A stretch of 9,195 bases of DNA, from positions 1-9,195 of the forward strand of contig JBBRXC010000063.1 in assembly GCA_038248745.1 (NCBI GenBank), read 5' to 3'. Position numbers and translations under genes: made by a program. The notes under the pieces were generated by a model, which was not told the DNA's origin, ran no database searches, and worked only from the letters and a program-made list of their open reading frames with translations. Below are positions 1 through 5,757 of this stretch, one piece after another; the first letter of the stretch is position 1, and every line of letters begins with the position of its first letter. The stretch is from JAENWH01 sp038248745. Its GTDB lineage: Bacteria; Bacillota; Clostridia; Peptostreptococcales; Anaerovoracaceae.

Positions 1-1296
1 ATTAAAGGCATGACACAGGAATCCGTAGGATACGATCCCTATGATCTTTATGACCTTGGAGAATTCGACCAAAAAGAGACGGCTCGCACGAAATACGGCA
101 ACAAAGAAGAGTTAATCATGGCTGTAGAAGCCTTACACAAAAATGAGATTAAAGTGATTGCGGACATTGTTCTGAATCATAAGGCCGGTGCTGATAAAGC
201 TGAGTTGTTTAAAGCCATGAGAGTGGACACGAATGATCGTAATGTTGTGGTGGGTGAACCTTATGACATCGAAGGATACACAAACTTCCACTTTCCTGGC
301 CGCAAAGGGAAGTACTCTGATTTTATCTGGAATTTCAACCATTTTACGGCAGTGGACTTTGACAACAAAACAGGCGATAAGGCAATTTTTCGAGTAATGG
401 GAGAATTCAAGGACTTCTCCCCGGATATCAATCATATCTTCGGTAACTATGACTATTTGATGCATTCAGACATCCATCATCAGCATCCAGAAGTTGTCAA
501 AGAACTGGAAAACTGGATTGATTGGTTTTCTGAAATGACGAAGGTAGATGGGTTTCGGGTTGACGCTATTAAACATATTGATTTCGGGTTTATGATTGCT
601 TACTTGCAACGTCTACATGAGAAAAACAACGATACTTTTGTAGTGGGGGAATATCTATCTTCTGACGTCTCGCTGCTTACAGCATATCTGGATCGTTGTG
701 TTTATCCATTACATTTATTTGACTTTGGCTTGCAGCAAAATTTTCAAAAGTTTGGCCATGGTGAAGTGACAGACCTGAGAAAGATTTTTGATGGTAACTT
801 TGTTGCAGAAAGACCGGTCAATGCTGTTACCTTCGTCGATAATCATGACACACAAGAAAACCAAAGTGTCGATGACTGGTTCAAGCCTTTTGCCTATGGA
901 TTCATATTGCTTAGAGAATCTGGTTATCCCTGCGTTTTTTACAAGGACTTCTACCATAAGGACTATGCATGGCTACAACAATATCTACGCCATTTTATAT
1001 TTGCAAGAGAAAAATTGGGCTACGGCGAACAAATTGATTGTTTTGACCATCCGCAAGTTGTTGGCTGGAGCCGACTTGGTGATGATGACCATCCTAATGA
1101 CGGCTTTGCCGTAGTGATGAGTATAGGGGATGACGGCTACAAAGACATGTTCCTAGGGGAATTGAATGCCAATCAAGAATATAAAGATATCACAGGCACT
1201 ATTGGAGACACGGTGATCGTCAATGCAGAAGGTTATGGTCGATTTGGCGTCAAAGCACGAACCATCTCCGTTTGGTTTAAAAATGATATGAGTTAG
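1..1296 (+). CDS. alpha-amylase, GH13 subfamily 5-like, 5'-truncated by window edge
   Basis: Endo-acting alpha-1,4-glucan hydrolase of the (beta/alpha)8-barrel GH13 family. The frame is open to base 1, and the residues IKG before the first ATG (base 10) fit the family's conserved stretch just ahead of GYxxYDLYDLGEF. That ATG is therefore internal, and roughly 55-60 N-terminal residues lie outside the window. Counting from it, the four GH13 signatures are DIVLNH (52-57), GFRVDAIKH (181-189, nucleophile D185), VVGEYL (211-216, acid/base E214) and FVDNHD (275-280, transition-state D280). All catalytic residues are present. The long B-domain (about 65-145) and the GYPCVFY motif (305-311) resemble liquefying Bacillus amylases. 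A C-terminal beta domain follows from about 345. No secretion signal can be judged because the N-terminus is missing. By family resemblance a cytoplasmic maltodextrin or glycogen-degrading role is plausible. It runs convergent to the PRC-barrel gene, with a hairpin between them. Confidence 0.93.
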   Translation: MKGMTQESVGYDPYDLYDLGEFDQKETARTKYGNKEELIMAVEALHKNEIKVIADIVLNHKAGADKAELFKAMRVDTNDRNVVVGEPYDIEGYTNFHFPGRKGKYSDFIWNFNHFTAVDFDNKTGDKAIFRVMGEFKDFSPDINHIFGNYDYLMHSDIHHQHPEVVKELENWIDWFSEMTKVDGFRVDAIKHIDFGFMIAYLQRLHEKNNDTFVVGEYLSSDVSLLTAYLDRCVYPLHLFDFGLQQNFQKFGHGEVTDLRKIFDGNFVAERPVNAVTFVDNHDTQENQSVDDWFKPFAYGFILLRESGYPCVFYKDFYHKDYAWLQQYLRHFIFAREKLGYGEQIDCFDHPQVVGWSRLGDDDHPNDGFAVVMSIGDDGYKDMFLGELNANQEYKDITGTIGDTVIVNAEGYGRFGVKARTISVWFKNDMS

Positions 1297-1346
1297 AGGG
1301 TATATTTTAAAGCAGAAGACTTATAAGTGGGAATGTAAAAATATTA

Positions 1347-1388
1347 AAACAAAAACGCTGAAGGGGTTAACCTTCAGCGTTTTTGTTT
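1347..1388. terminator. bidirectional intrinsic terminator between convergent genes
   Basis: A perfect 18-bp inverted repeat (1347-1364 with 1371-1388) encloses the 6-nt loop GGTTAA. The GC-rich core is CGCTGAAGG/CCTTCAGCG, flanked by an A-run on the left and a T-run on the right. It therefore reads as stem plus U-tract on both strands. It lies 50 bp after the amylase stop and 90 bp after the stop of the minus-strand PRC-barrel gene, so it can end both transcripts. Confidence 0.9.
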
Positions 1389-1478
1389 ATTAAGAGATTA
1401 AATCATCTATTTATGAATAAATAACACTATTCTTGAAGACATGATCGTCTGTATAAGAGAAAAAATTCTCAGGATCCA

Positions 1479-2294
1479 TTACTTCTTGTCGTTTGCATCA
1501 TCAAGCCAATAGCCCTCACGATTATAGTGGTCATACAGGGAAGTTTCATAATCTCGTGTAACGAGAAATTTTTCTGTGTATTCTGGTGAGTTTTTAATCG
1601 CATCACGGGATAAATTAACATAAACCTCTTTTTTGTCCCAGCTAATACGATCAATCCATCTAGGAGAAAGGATAACATATTTTCCTATCCATAACACTTT
1701 GTTGTCAACAACCATGTAACGGATTTCCCATGAAGTGTCATCAATAATAAAGTCGTCTACATGCCCAATGCTACCATCACTTGCCTGAATGCTGTGACCC
1801 GTCACATCGTGTGAGCTGCGTAAAGTGGCATCTAATGATTTGTTTGGCGCATCTTCTTCAACCACATTGGAGCCGTCAGGATCTACAAGAGGTGCGACAA
1901 CTGGTATTGGTGCAACGCCAGACATGGTGCCAACGCCGGTAACAGGTGTTGCCCCTGTCATGGATGCGCCTCCCCAATACATTGGCCATCCATAATAATT
2001 ATAATACAAGTTCTCATACTGTCTTGAAACCGGTAAGTCGCTTTCCAATGGGGGGCTGTCTTCAATTTGTTTTTTGCTTAGGTTGCTTATAATTGTTTCT
2101 TTATCTGTATCAATACCAACCAAAGCATGTGGTGATATTAACACTTGCCTGTCTTCTAGCCAGTTTCCAGTGTCCACAACCAAGTAGCGGACTGTCCAGT
2201 GTTTATCGTCAAAAAAGAATTCTTTGACCTTTCCTATTTCGCCATCAGTGGCATGTAGTGTGTATCCTTTTAGTGATTTTGCTTTGTGTAACAT
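1479..2294 (-). CDS. tandem PRC-barrel domain protein, probable general stress protein
   Basis: The 271-residue protein has two copies of a PRC-barrel-like unit. The first (about 5-100) contains GYTLHATDGEIGKVKEFFFD and WTVRYLVVDTGNW. The second (about 160-255) contains GHSIQASDGSIGHVDDF and WEIRYMVVDNKVLW. Each unit ends in a similar tail: LPVSRQYENLYYNYYGW (87-103) and FLVTRDYETSLYDHYNREGYW (243-263). The linker (about 104-157) is rich in Gly, Ala, Val, Pro and Thr. There is no signal peptide or membrane segment, so it is probably cytoplasmic. PRC barrels occur in RimM and in photosynthetic reaction-centre H subunits as protein- or RNA-contact modules. Two-copy versions are common in Bacillaceae and some are stress-induced; the exact role is unknown. 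The ATG at 2292-2294 is supported by AGAAAGGA (2303-2310, minus strand) 8 nt upstream. A sigma-B-like promoter lies about 90 nt upstream of the start. Confidence 0.85.
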   Translation of the reverse strand: MLHKAKSLKGYTLHATDGEIGKVKEFFFDDKHWTVRYLVVDTGNWLEDRQVLISPHALVGIDTDKETIISNLSKKQIEDSPPLESDLPVSRQYENLYYNYYGWPMYWGGASMTGATPVTGVGTMSGVAPIPVVAPLVDPDGSNVVEEDAPNKSLDATLRSSHDVTGHSIQASDGSIGHVDDFIIDDTSWEIRYMVVDNKVLWIGKYVILSPRWIDRISWDKKEVYVNLSRDAIKNSPEYTEKFLVTRDYETSLYDHYNREGYWLDDANDKK

Positions 2295-2385
2295 AATTTA
2301 CATCCTTTCTTTTTAAATCCGTTTACTAATCAATTCTCTAGGCTTCGATTATGAAAAGCCTTTTCCTGTATTTCTTATGTATTAT

Positions 2386-2410
2386 TTACCCTGCGAGGTA
2401 AAGCTTAAAC
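2386..2410 (-). promoter_or_regulatory. sigma-B-type promoter for the PRC-barrel gene
   Basis: Read on the minus strand, GTTTAA (2405-2410) is followed by a 13-nt spacer and then GGGTAA (2386-2391). The Bacillus sigma-B consensus, from general knowledge, is GTTTAA, 12-14 nt, GGGTAT. The -35 is therefore perfect and the -10 has one mismatch. The -10 sits about 90 nt ahead of the start codon, leaving a leader of roughly 80 nt. No better sigma-A promoter was seen for this gene. Confidence 0.75.
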
Positions 2411-2563
2411 CTTTTTATGGTTTTGCAGAAGTAATCAATCATGAAATCTAAAAAATCAGAAATAAAAAATCTAGAGGCAATTGCATTTTTACGGCCTGTA
2501 AGCCACCCTATTTCCTATCAACTTTCACTAAGTCTGCATATGTGTTGAAATGACGTCTAAATA

Positions 2564-3661
2564 TTGAATGCTGATGGCGATATTGAAATTATCGGTGTCA
2601 GCAGAAATATTGAACACCGCAAGAAGGCAGAAAAGGATATGTTCTATCTCAGTTATCATGATCATCTGACAGGTCTTTATAACCACCGGTTTTATGAGGA
2701 AGAATTAAACAGAATCGATACGGAGAGGAATCTTCCGATTGCATTAATCATGGCAGACGTGAATGGTTTAAAACTGACCAATGATGCTTTTGGCCATGAA
2801 GCTGGCGATTTTATCCTGAAAAGTATTGCAGACATCATTAAAAGTGAATGCCGGGCTGATGAAATCATAGCAAGGATTGGCGGAGATGAGTTTGTTATTT
2901 TACTACCCCGCACGGGCCAGAGTGATGTCCATAAACTGATTACACGGTTTACTTCAGCAATTTCGAAAATAAAAACAGAAAACACCCTCCTTTCAGCCTC
3001 TTTTGGGTTTGCTATAAAGCAAACAGTGGCGCAGGATATGAAAAATATCTTTAAAGAAGCAGAGGATCAGATGTACAGGAACAAGCTCTCCGAAAGCTCT
3101 GGTATAAGAAGTAAGACGGTTGATTTAATTATCCGTTCTCTTTTTGAAAAGAACTACCACGAAATGCATCATTCCAGGAGGGTCAGTGAGCTTTGCGAGA
3201 TGGTTGCCGTCAGTTTAAAACTGGAACCGGAATCTATCAGTCGATTGAGATTGGCAGGAAGTATGCATGATATAGGTAAAATTGGTATTTCTGAGAGAGT
3301 TCTTAATAAAAAGGAACAACTGACGAGTGAAGAAGAAAATGAAGTCATGAAGCATTCTGAAGTCGGCTATCGCATCTTAAGCTCCGTGAAGGAATTCTCG
3401 GACACTGCCAACATTGTTCTTGAGCACCACGAAAAGTGGGATGGCACTGGTTACCCAACAGGGTTAAAGGGTGAAGAAATCTCACTTGAAGCTAGAATTG
3501 TTAGTTTAGCCGAGTCTTATGATGCTATGATATCCGAATGGGACTACAAGAAGCAACTGACTAAGGATGAAGCAATCGCTGAAATAAGAAGGTGCTCTGG
3601 ATCTCAATTTGATCCAGTACTTTCTAATATCTTTGTAGCATTTCTTCTAAAGGAAGGGTAA
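2564..3661 (+). CDS. GGDEF plus HD-GYP c-di-GMP enzyme lacking its N-terminal sensor (probably 5'-truncated)
   Basis: The 365-residue protein carries both a diguanylate cyclase and a c-di-GMP phosphodiesterase module. Residues 1-24 (IEIIGVSRNIEHRKKAE) are the end of a PAS/PAC domain. GGDEF spans about 29-175, with DHLTGLYN (33-40), metal ligand D65, GHEAGD (77-82) and an intact GGDEF at 106-110. The RxxD inhibitory site is R97-A-D-E100, with Glu for Asp. HD-GYP spans about 185-362, with HSRRV (203-207), HDIGK (235-239), H264, HHE (288-290), DGTGYP (293-298) and SQFDP (347-351). The usual Asp of VAD-x-x-DA is E317. The frame opens with TTG at 2564; in-frame stops TGA 2546 and TAA 2558 lie just upstream, and there is no good ribosome binding site. 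ATG 2639 is an alternative start with AGAAGG 11 nt upstream. No promoter was recognised. It may be a degraded gene or a shortened but functional one. Confidence 0.85.
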   Translation: MNADGDIEIIGVSRNIEHRKKAEKDMFYLSYHDHLTGLYNHRFYEEELNRIDTERNLPIALIMADVNGLKLTNDAFGHEAGDFILKSIADIIKSECRADEIIARIGGDEFVILLPRTGQSDVHKLITRFTSAISKIKTENTLLSASFGFAIKQTVAQDMKNIFKEAEDQMYRNKLSESSGIRSKTVDLIIRSLFEKNYHEMHHSRRVSELCEMVAVSLKLEPESISRLRLAGSMHDIGKIGISERVLNKKEQLTSEEENEVMKHSEVGYRILSSVKEFSDTANIVLEHHEKWDGTGYPTGLKGEEISLEARIVSLAESYDAMISEWDYKKQLTKDEAIAEIRRCSGSQFDPVLSNIFVAFLLKEG

Positions 3662-3689
3662 AATAGCTTTCAATGTGGGAATGTATTTT

Positions 3690-3770
3690 ATGAAATCTTT
3701 TGGTGGTGAGTTGAGTGACATTATTCGAACCATAGAAAGTGATGATTATGTTCCTGAGTGGCGGGTATAA
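3690..3770 (+). other. possible 26-codon micro-ORF or gene remnant
   Basis: An ATG-started frame encodes MKSFGGELSDIIRTIESDDY followed by VPEWRV and a TAA. It lies in the 155-bp gap between the GGDEF/HD-GYP gene and the small basic-protein gene. A weak GTGGGA (3675-3680) precedes it by 9 nt. The composition is protein-like, with an acidic amphipathic middle. However, it overlaps the candidate promoter at 3744-3771, so it may be a leftover of a longer gene rather than a working peptide. Function unknown. Confidence 0.25.
3744..3768 (+). promoter_or_regulatory. candidate sigma-B-like promoter for the two small genes
   Basis: GATTAT (3744-3749), a 13-nt spacer and a perfect GGGTAT (3763-3768) match the sigma-B pattern, with 4 of 6 positions at -35. 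The same bases also contain TATAAT (3766-3771), a perfect sigma-A -10, but the region about 17 nt upstream (TGATTA) is a poor sigma-A -35. The site lies 48 nt ahead of the GTG start at 3817. It could be used by either factor; sigma-B is favoured by the neighbouring promoters. Confidence 0.5.
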
Positions 3771-3816
3771 TATTAATAGAGGAACTGATTGTGATCAAAT
3801 CAATGGAGTGTAGGAT

Positions 3817-4032
3817 GTGAATAATTATATGATGACAAAGAATGAGCAAATCAGTAAATGTGTAAACAACACATTAGACAATACTTTTTACTTTTTTTAT
3901 AAGGTAAAGAAGAAAGTTAATTCTAGAATTTTTAAAATTGCCGACGCAGTGGAAGGTAAAGCAGATCAAGTAAGAGGTGCAGCCAATTGTGTTCGGAAGG
4001 CCGCAAGAAGAGTAAAAAAGAGAACAAGGTAA
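3817..4032 (+). CDS. small, highly basic protein of unknown function
   Basis: This 71-residue protein starts at GTG. GGAG (3805-3808) ends 8 nt before that codon, and no closer ATG has as good a site. The N-terminal third is polar (MNNYMMTKNEQISK). The middle (about 23-42) mixes aromatics and lysines (FYFFYKVKKKV). The last 25 residues (EGKADQVRGAANCVRKAARR and on to KKRTR) form a probable strongly basic amphipathic helix. There are two cysteines, C15 and C58. There is no signal peptide or clear membrane segment. I do not recognise the family; the EGKADQVRGA stretch only loosely recalls CsbD-like stress proteins. It lies 44 bp ahead of the GlsB-type gene on the same strand with no terminator between, so the two are probably co-transcribed. 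The basic tail could contact nucleic acid or lipid headgroups (inference). Confidence 0.6.
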   Translation: MNNYMMTKNEQISKCVNNTLDNTFYFFYKVKKKVNSRIFKIADAVEGKADQVRGAANCVRKAARRVKKRTR

Positions 4033-4076
4033 TGATTTTACACAATTAAAAATTTATAACAGAAAGAGGTATTAAT

Positions 4077-4337
4077 ATGGGAATTTTATCATGGATAGTT
4101 CTAGGAGCATTGGCAGGTTGGGTTGCAAGCATGATCATGAGAAAAGATGGATCTATGGGTGCATTTGCTAACATTGCCGTAGGTATTATTGGTGCATTAA
4201 TTGGCGGGTTCGTCATGAACCAGTTTGGAGAACAGGGTGTTACGGGATTTAATTTAACCAGCTTTCTCGTTGCACTCTTAGGTTCGGTTGTCCTCTTGGG
4301 GATTGTGAATCTGTTTACAAGAGGCAGAGCTAGATAA
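4077..4337 (+). CDS. GlsB/YeaQ/YmgE family stress-response membrane protein
   Basis: This 86-residue, very hydrophobic protein has the family's three transmembrane helices: about 3-20 (SWIVLGALAGWVASMI), about 29-50 (FANIAVGIIGALIGGFVM) and about 60-82 (FLVALLGSVVLLGIVNL). It has Gly-rich packing motifs and a basic tail (RGRAR). The pattern GxLxWxxxGxxAGxxAS near the start, with an AxxGxxGAxxGG second helix, is typical of the transglycosylase-associated (YeaQ) family, which includes the Gls24-partner GlsB. Members are small cytoplasmic-membrane proteins induced by general stress; their biochemical role is not established. AAGAGG (4064-4069) is 7 nt upstream of the ATG. It probably forms an operon with the preceding basic-protein gene and is followed by a hairpin. 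Confidence 0.9.
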   Translation: MGILSWIVLGALAGWVASMIMRKDGSMGAFANIAVGIIGALIGGFVMNQFGEQGVTGFNLTSFLVALLGSVVLLGIVNLFTRGRAR

Positions 4338-4393
4338 TTCTGTTGAATATAAATATCCGTTAACACAGCATTGAATTTATACATTTTTAATTC

Positions 4394-4426
4394 AGAATCC
4401 CCATTCTTCAAAAGAATGGGGATTCT
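4394..4426 (+). terminator. hairpin, probable terminator after the small stress genes
   Basis: A perfect 15-bp inverted repeat (AGAATCCCCATTCTT at 4394-4408 with its complement at 4412-4426) encloses a 3-nt loop. It lies 56 bp after the GlsB-type stop and 30 bp before the next promoter. The downstream T-tract is poor (TACATTCC), so termination may be incomplete, or the stem may mainly protect the 3' end. Confidence 0.65.
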
Positions 4427-4455
4427 TACATTCCATGAATAATTTAAATCCATAT

Positions 4456-4480
4456 GTTTAAACTTATTTTGTGAGGGTAA
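4456..4480 (+). promoter_or_regulatory. sigma-B-type promoter ahead of the ADP-ribosylhydrolase-like / CoA-disulfide reductase operon
   Basis: GTTTAA (4456-4461), a 13-nt spacer and GGGTAA (4475-4480) have the same -35, spacing and -10 as the promoter of the PRC-barrel gene. The expected start point near 4488 would give a leader of about 150 nt before the ATG at 4636. In that leader I see a run of T (4481-4489), the short repeat AACC...GGTT near 4510, and no recognised riboswitch or long open frame. A TTGACC at 4589 has no properly spaced -10. Confidence 0.75.
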
Positions 4481-4635
4481 TTTTTTTTTATAGTCCTGGT
4501 TCATAAAAAAACCTGTGGTTAATACCTGATTAAAAAAATTTGCGATAAAGATGACCATCCTGCAAGTCATAGGAGAGTGCATTTATTCTTGACCGATAAT
4601 TAATAATATAACGAATTGAAAGGTGGTAAAAATTT

Positions 4636-5703
4636 ATGATGAACCGTAAAGAACGCGGTAAAGGAGCATTAATTGGTGCTTTTATTGGTGAAGCATTGGG
4701 CGTTGGCCCCCATTGGTATTATGATTTAGATGAATTGCATGCAGCGTATGGATCATGGATAGATGGTTATACAGCACCAAAAAAAGGGCGATATCATGAA
4801 GGTTTAGAGGCTGGTGAATTATCACAAACTGGATGGATTATCAAAGAAATGGCGCAATATTTAGTAAATCACAAAGGATATGATATTACGACATTTTGCA
4901 AGATGATCGATGAAAACGTATTACCGTATTTAGATGGTAAATCCAAAGGTGGCAAAGGCGGTTATACCAGTCAGGTGATGCGCCATGTTTATGAAAAGCG
5001 GATAATAGAGAAGGCAGATTGGAATTTAGTCGCTTCGATTAGTGACACAACGGAATCTCTTGAGAGAAACATTCCTACAGCCATTTATTATGCGAATAAT
5101 CTCGGGAAAGTCTGCAAAATTGTTGCTGAGAATACCGCTCTTACGCAAAGTGACAATGTAACTGGATCCTTGTCCGTTGCCTACAACTTAGTCTTAGCCA
5201 TGATGATCAATGGTGAAATTCTTGATGAAAATATCAGCAAAAAACTTATGAAAAAAGACCACGGAGGCATATTATCTTTTTATGCGGAGTCATCGGACCA
5301 GTCAAACTCATCTAAAAATGTTGCACCGGCACTACCAAATAAGAGTTTTTTTGCATCACCGGATGCCCTTTTAACACCTTCCTATATGGCACGGGCGGCA
5401 AAAGATCCAGATATTCAAATAGAACCTGCGTGGAAGGCATCGATTGCATATGGGATGCCATGTGCCATTTATCATTTGTTGCCTGCAACTTATTACTTGG
5501 CTGCGAGATTTCAAAATGATTTTGAAAGTGGCGTTCTACATGCACTCAATGGTGGCGGACAAAATCAGGTGCGTGCCATGTTAACGGGCGCTTTAATTGG
5601 TGCCGCTGTAGGATATAGCGGTATACCAAAACGCTTTGTAGATGGTCTAATCGAGCGGGATGTACTGCTTGAAATAGCCGATAATCTTTGCAAAGACCTA
5701 TAG
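4636..5703 (+). CDS. ADP-ribosylglycohydrolase-fold protein with substituted metal-binding residues
   Basis: This 355-residue protein belongs to the DraG/ARH all-helical superfamily. The N-terminal GALIGAFIGEALGVGPHWY (10-28) is the family's opening helix, and LTGALIGAAVGYSGIP (316-331) its closing signature. Active members bind two Mg2+ through a T-D-D-T motif and a C-terminal G-G-D-x-D-T, and remove ADP-ribose from proteins. Here the first motif reads GELSQTGW (60-67), so DD becomes SQ. The second reads NGGGQNQVRAM (305-315), so both Asp become Gln. The frame is otherwise intact and full length, so this looks like a diverged subfamily rather than decay. It could be a non-hydrolytic binder of nucleotide or ADP-ribose, or an enzyme with different chemistry, as with the J1-crystallin homologues. 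AAAGGTGG (4619-4626) precedes the first of two adjacent ATGs by 9 nt. It is first in an operon with a CoA-disulfide reductase, under a sigma-B-like promoter. Confidence 0.85.
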   Translation: MMNRKERGKGALIGAFIGEALGVGPHWYYDLDELHAAYGSWIDGYTAPKKGRYHEGLEAGELSQTGWIIKEMAQYLVNHKGYDITTFCKMIDENVLPYLDGKSKGGKGGYTSQVMRHVYEKRIIEKADWNLVASISDTTESLERNIPTAIYYANNLGKVCKIVAENTALTQSDNVTGSLSVAYNLVLAMMINGEILDENISKKLMKKDHGGILSFYAESSDQSNSSKNVAPALPNKSFFASPDALLTPSYMARAAKDPDIQIEPAWKASIAYGMPCAIYHLLPATYYLAARFQNDFESGVLHALNGGGQNQVRAMLTGALIGAAVGYSGIPKRFVDGLIERDVLLEIADNLCKDL

Positions 5704-5757
5704 AAATAAACGGACACAGTGGATAATGTTATATAGCATTCACAGAAGGAGGTTTTT

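Noticed and set aside
1275..1303. GTTTAA followed by GGGTAT at the end of the amylase gene, resembling a sigma-B promoter
   Set aside because: The spacer is 17 nt, too long for sigma-B, and a terminator hairpin follows at 1347 with no gene to drive.
2441..2548. Plus-strand 35-codon frame beginning MKSKKSEIKNLEA upstream of the GGDEF/HD-GYP gene
   Set aside because: It has no ribosome binding site, does not resemble a PAS domain, and ends with a stop before the gene. The last part is low in coding character.
4046..4582. 178-codon minus-strand open frame
   Set aside because: It lies opposite the well-supported GlsB-type gene, the hairpin and the promoter, and its composition is that of an antisense shadow.
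4589..4612. TTGACC with TATAAC downstream, a possible sigma-A promoter for the ARH-like gene
   Set aside because: The spacing is only 12 nt; at 17 nt the bases are CGAATT, a poor -10.
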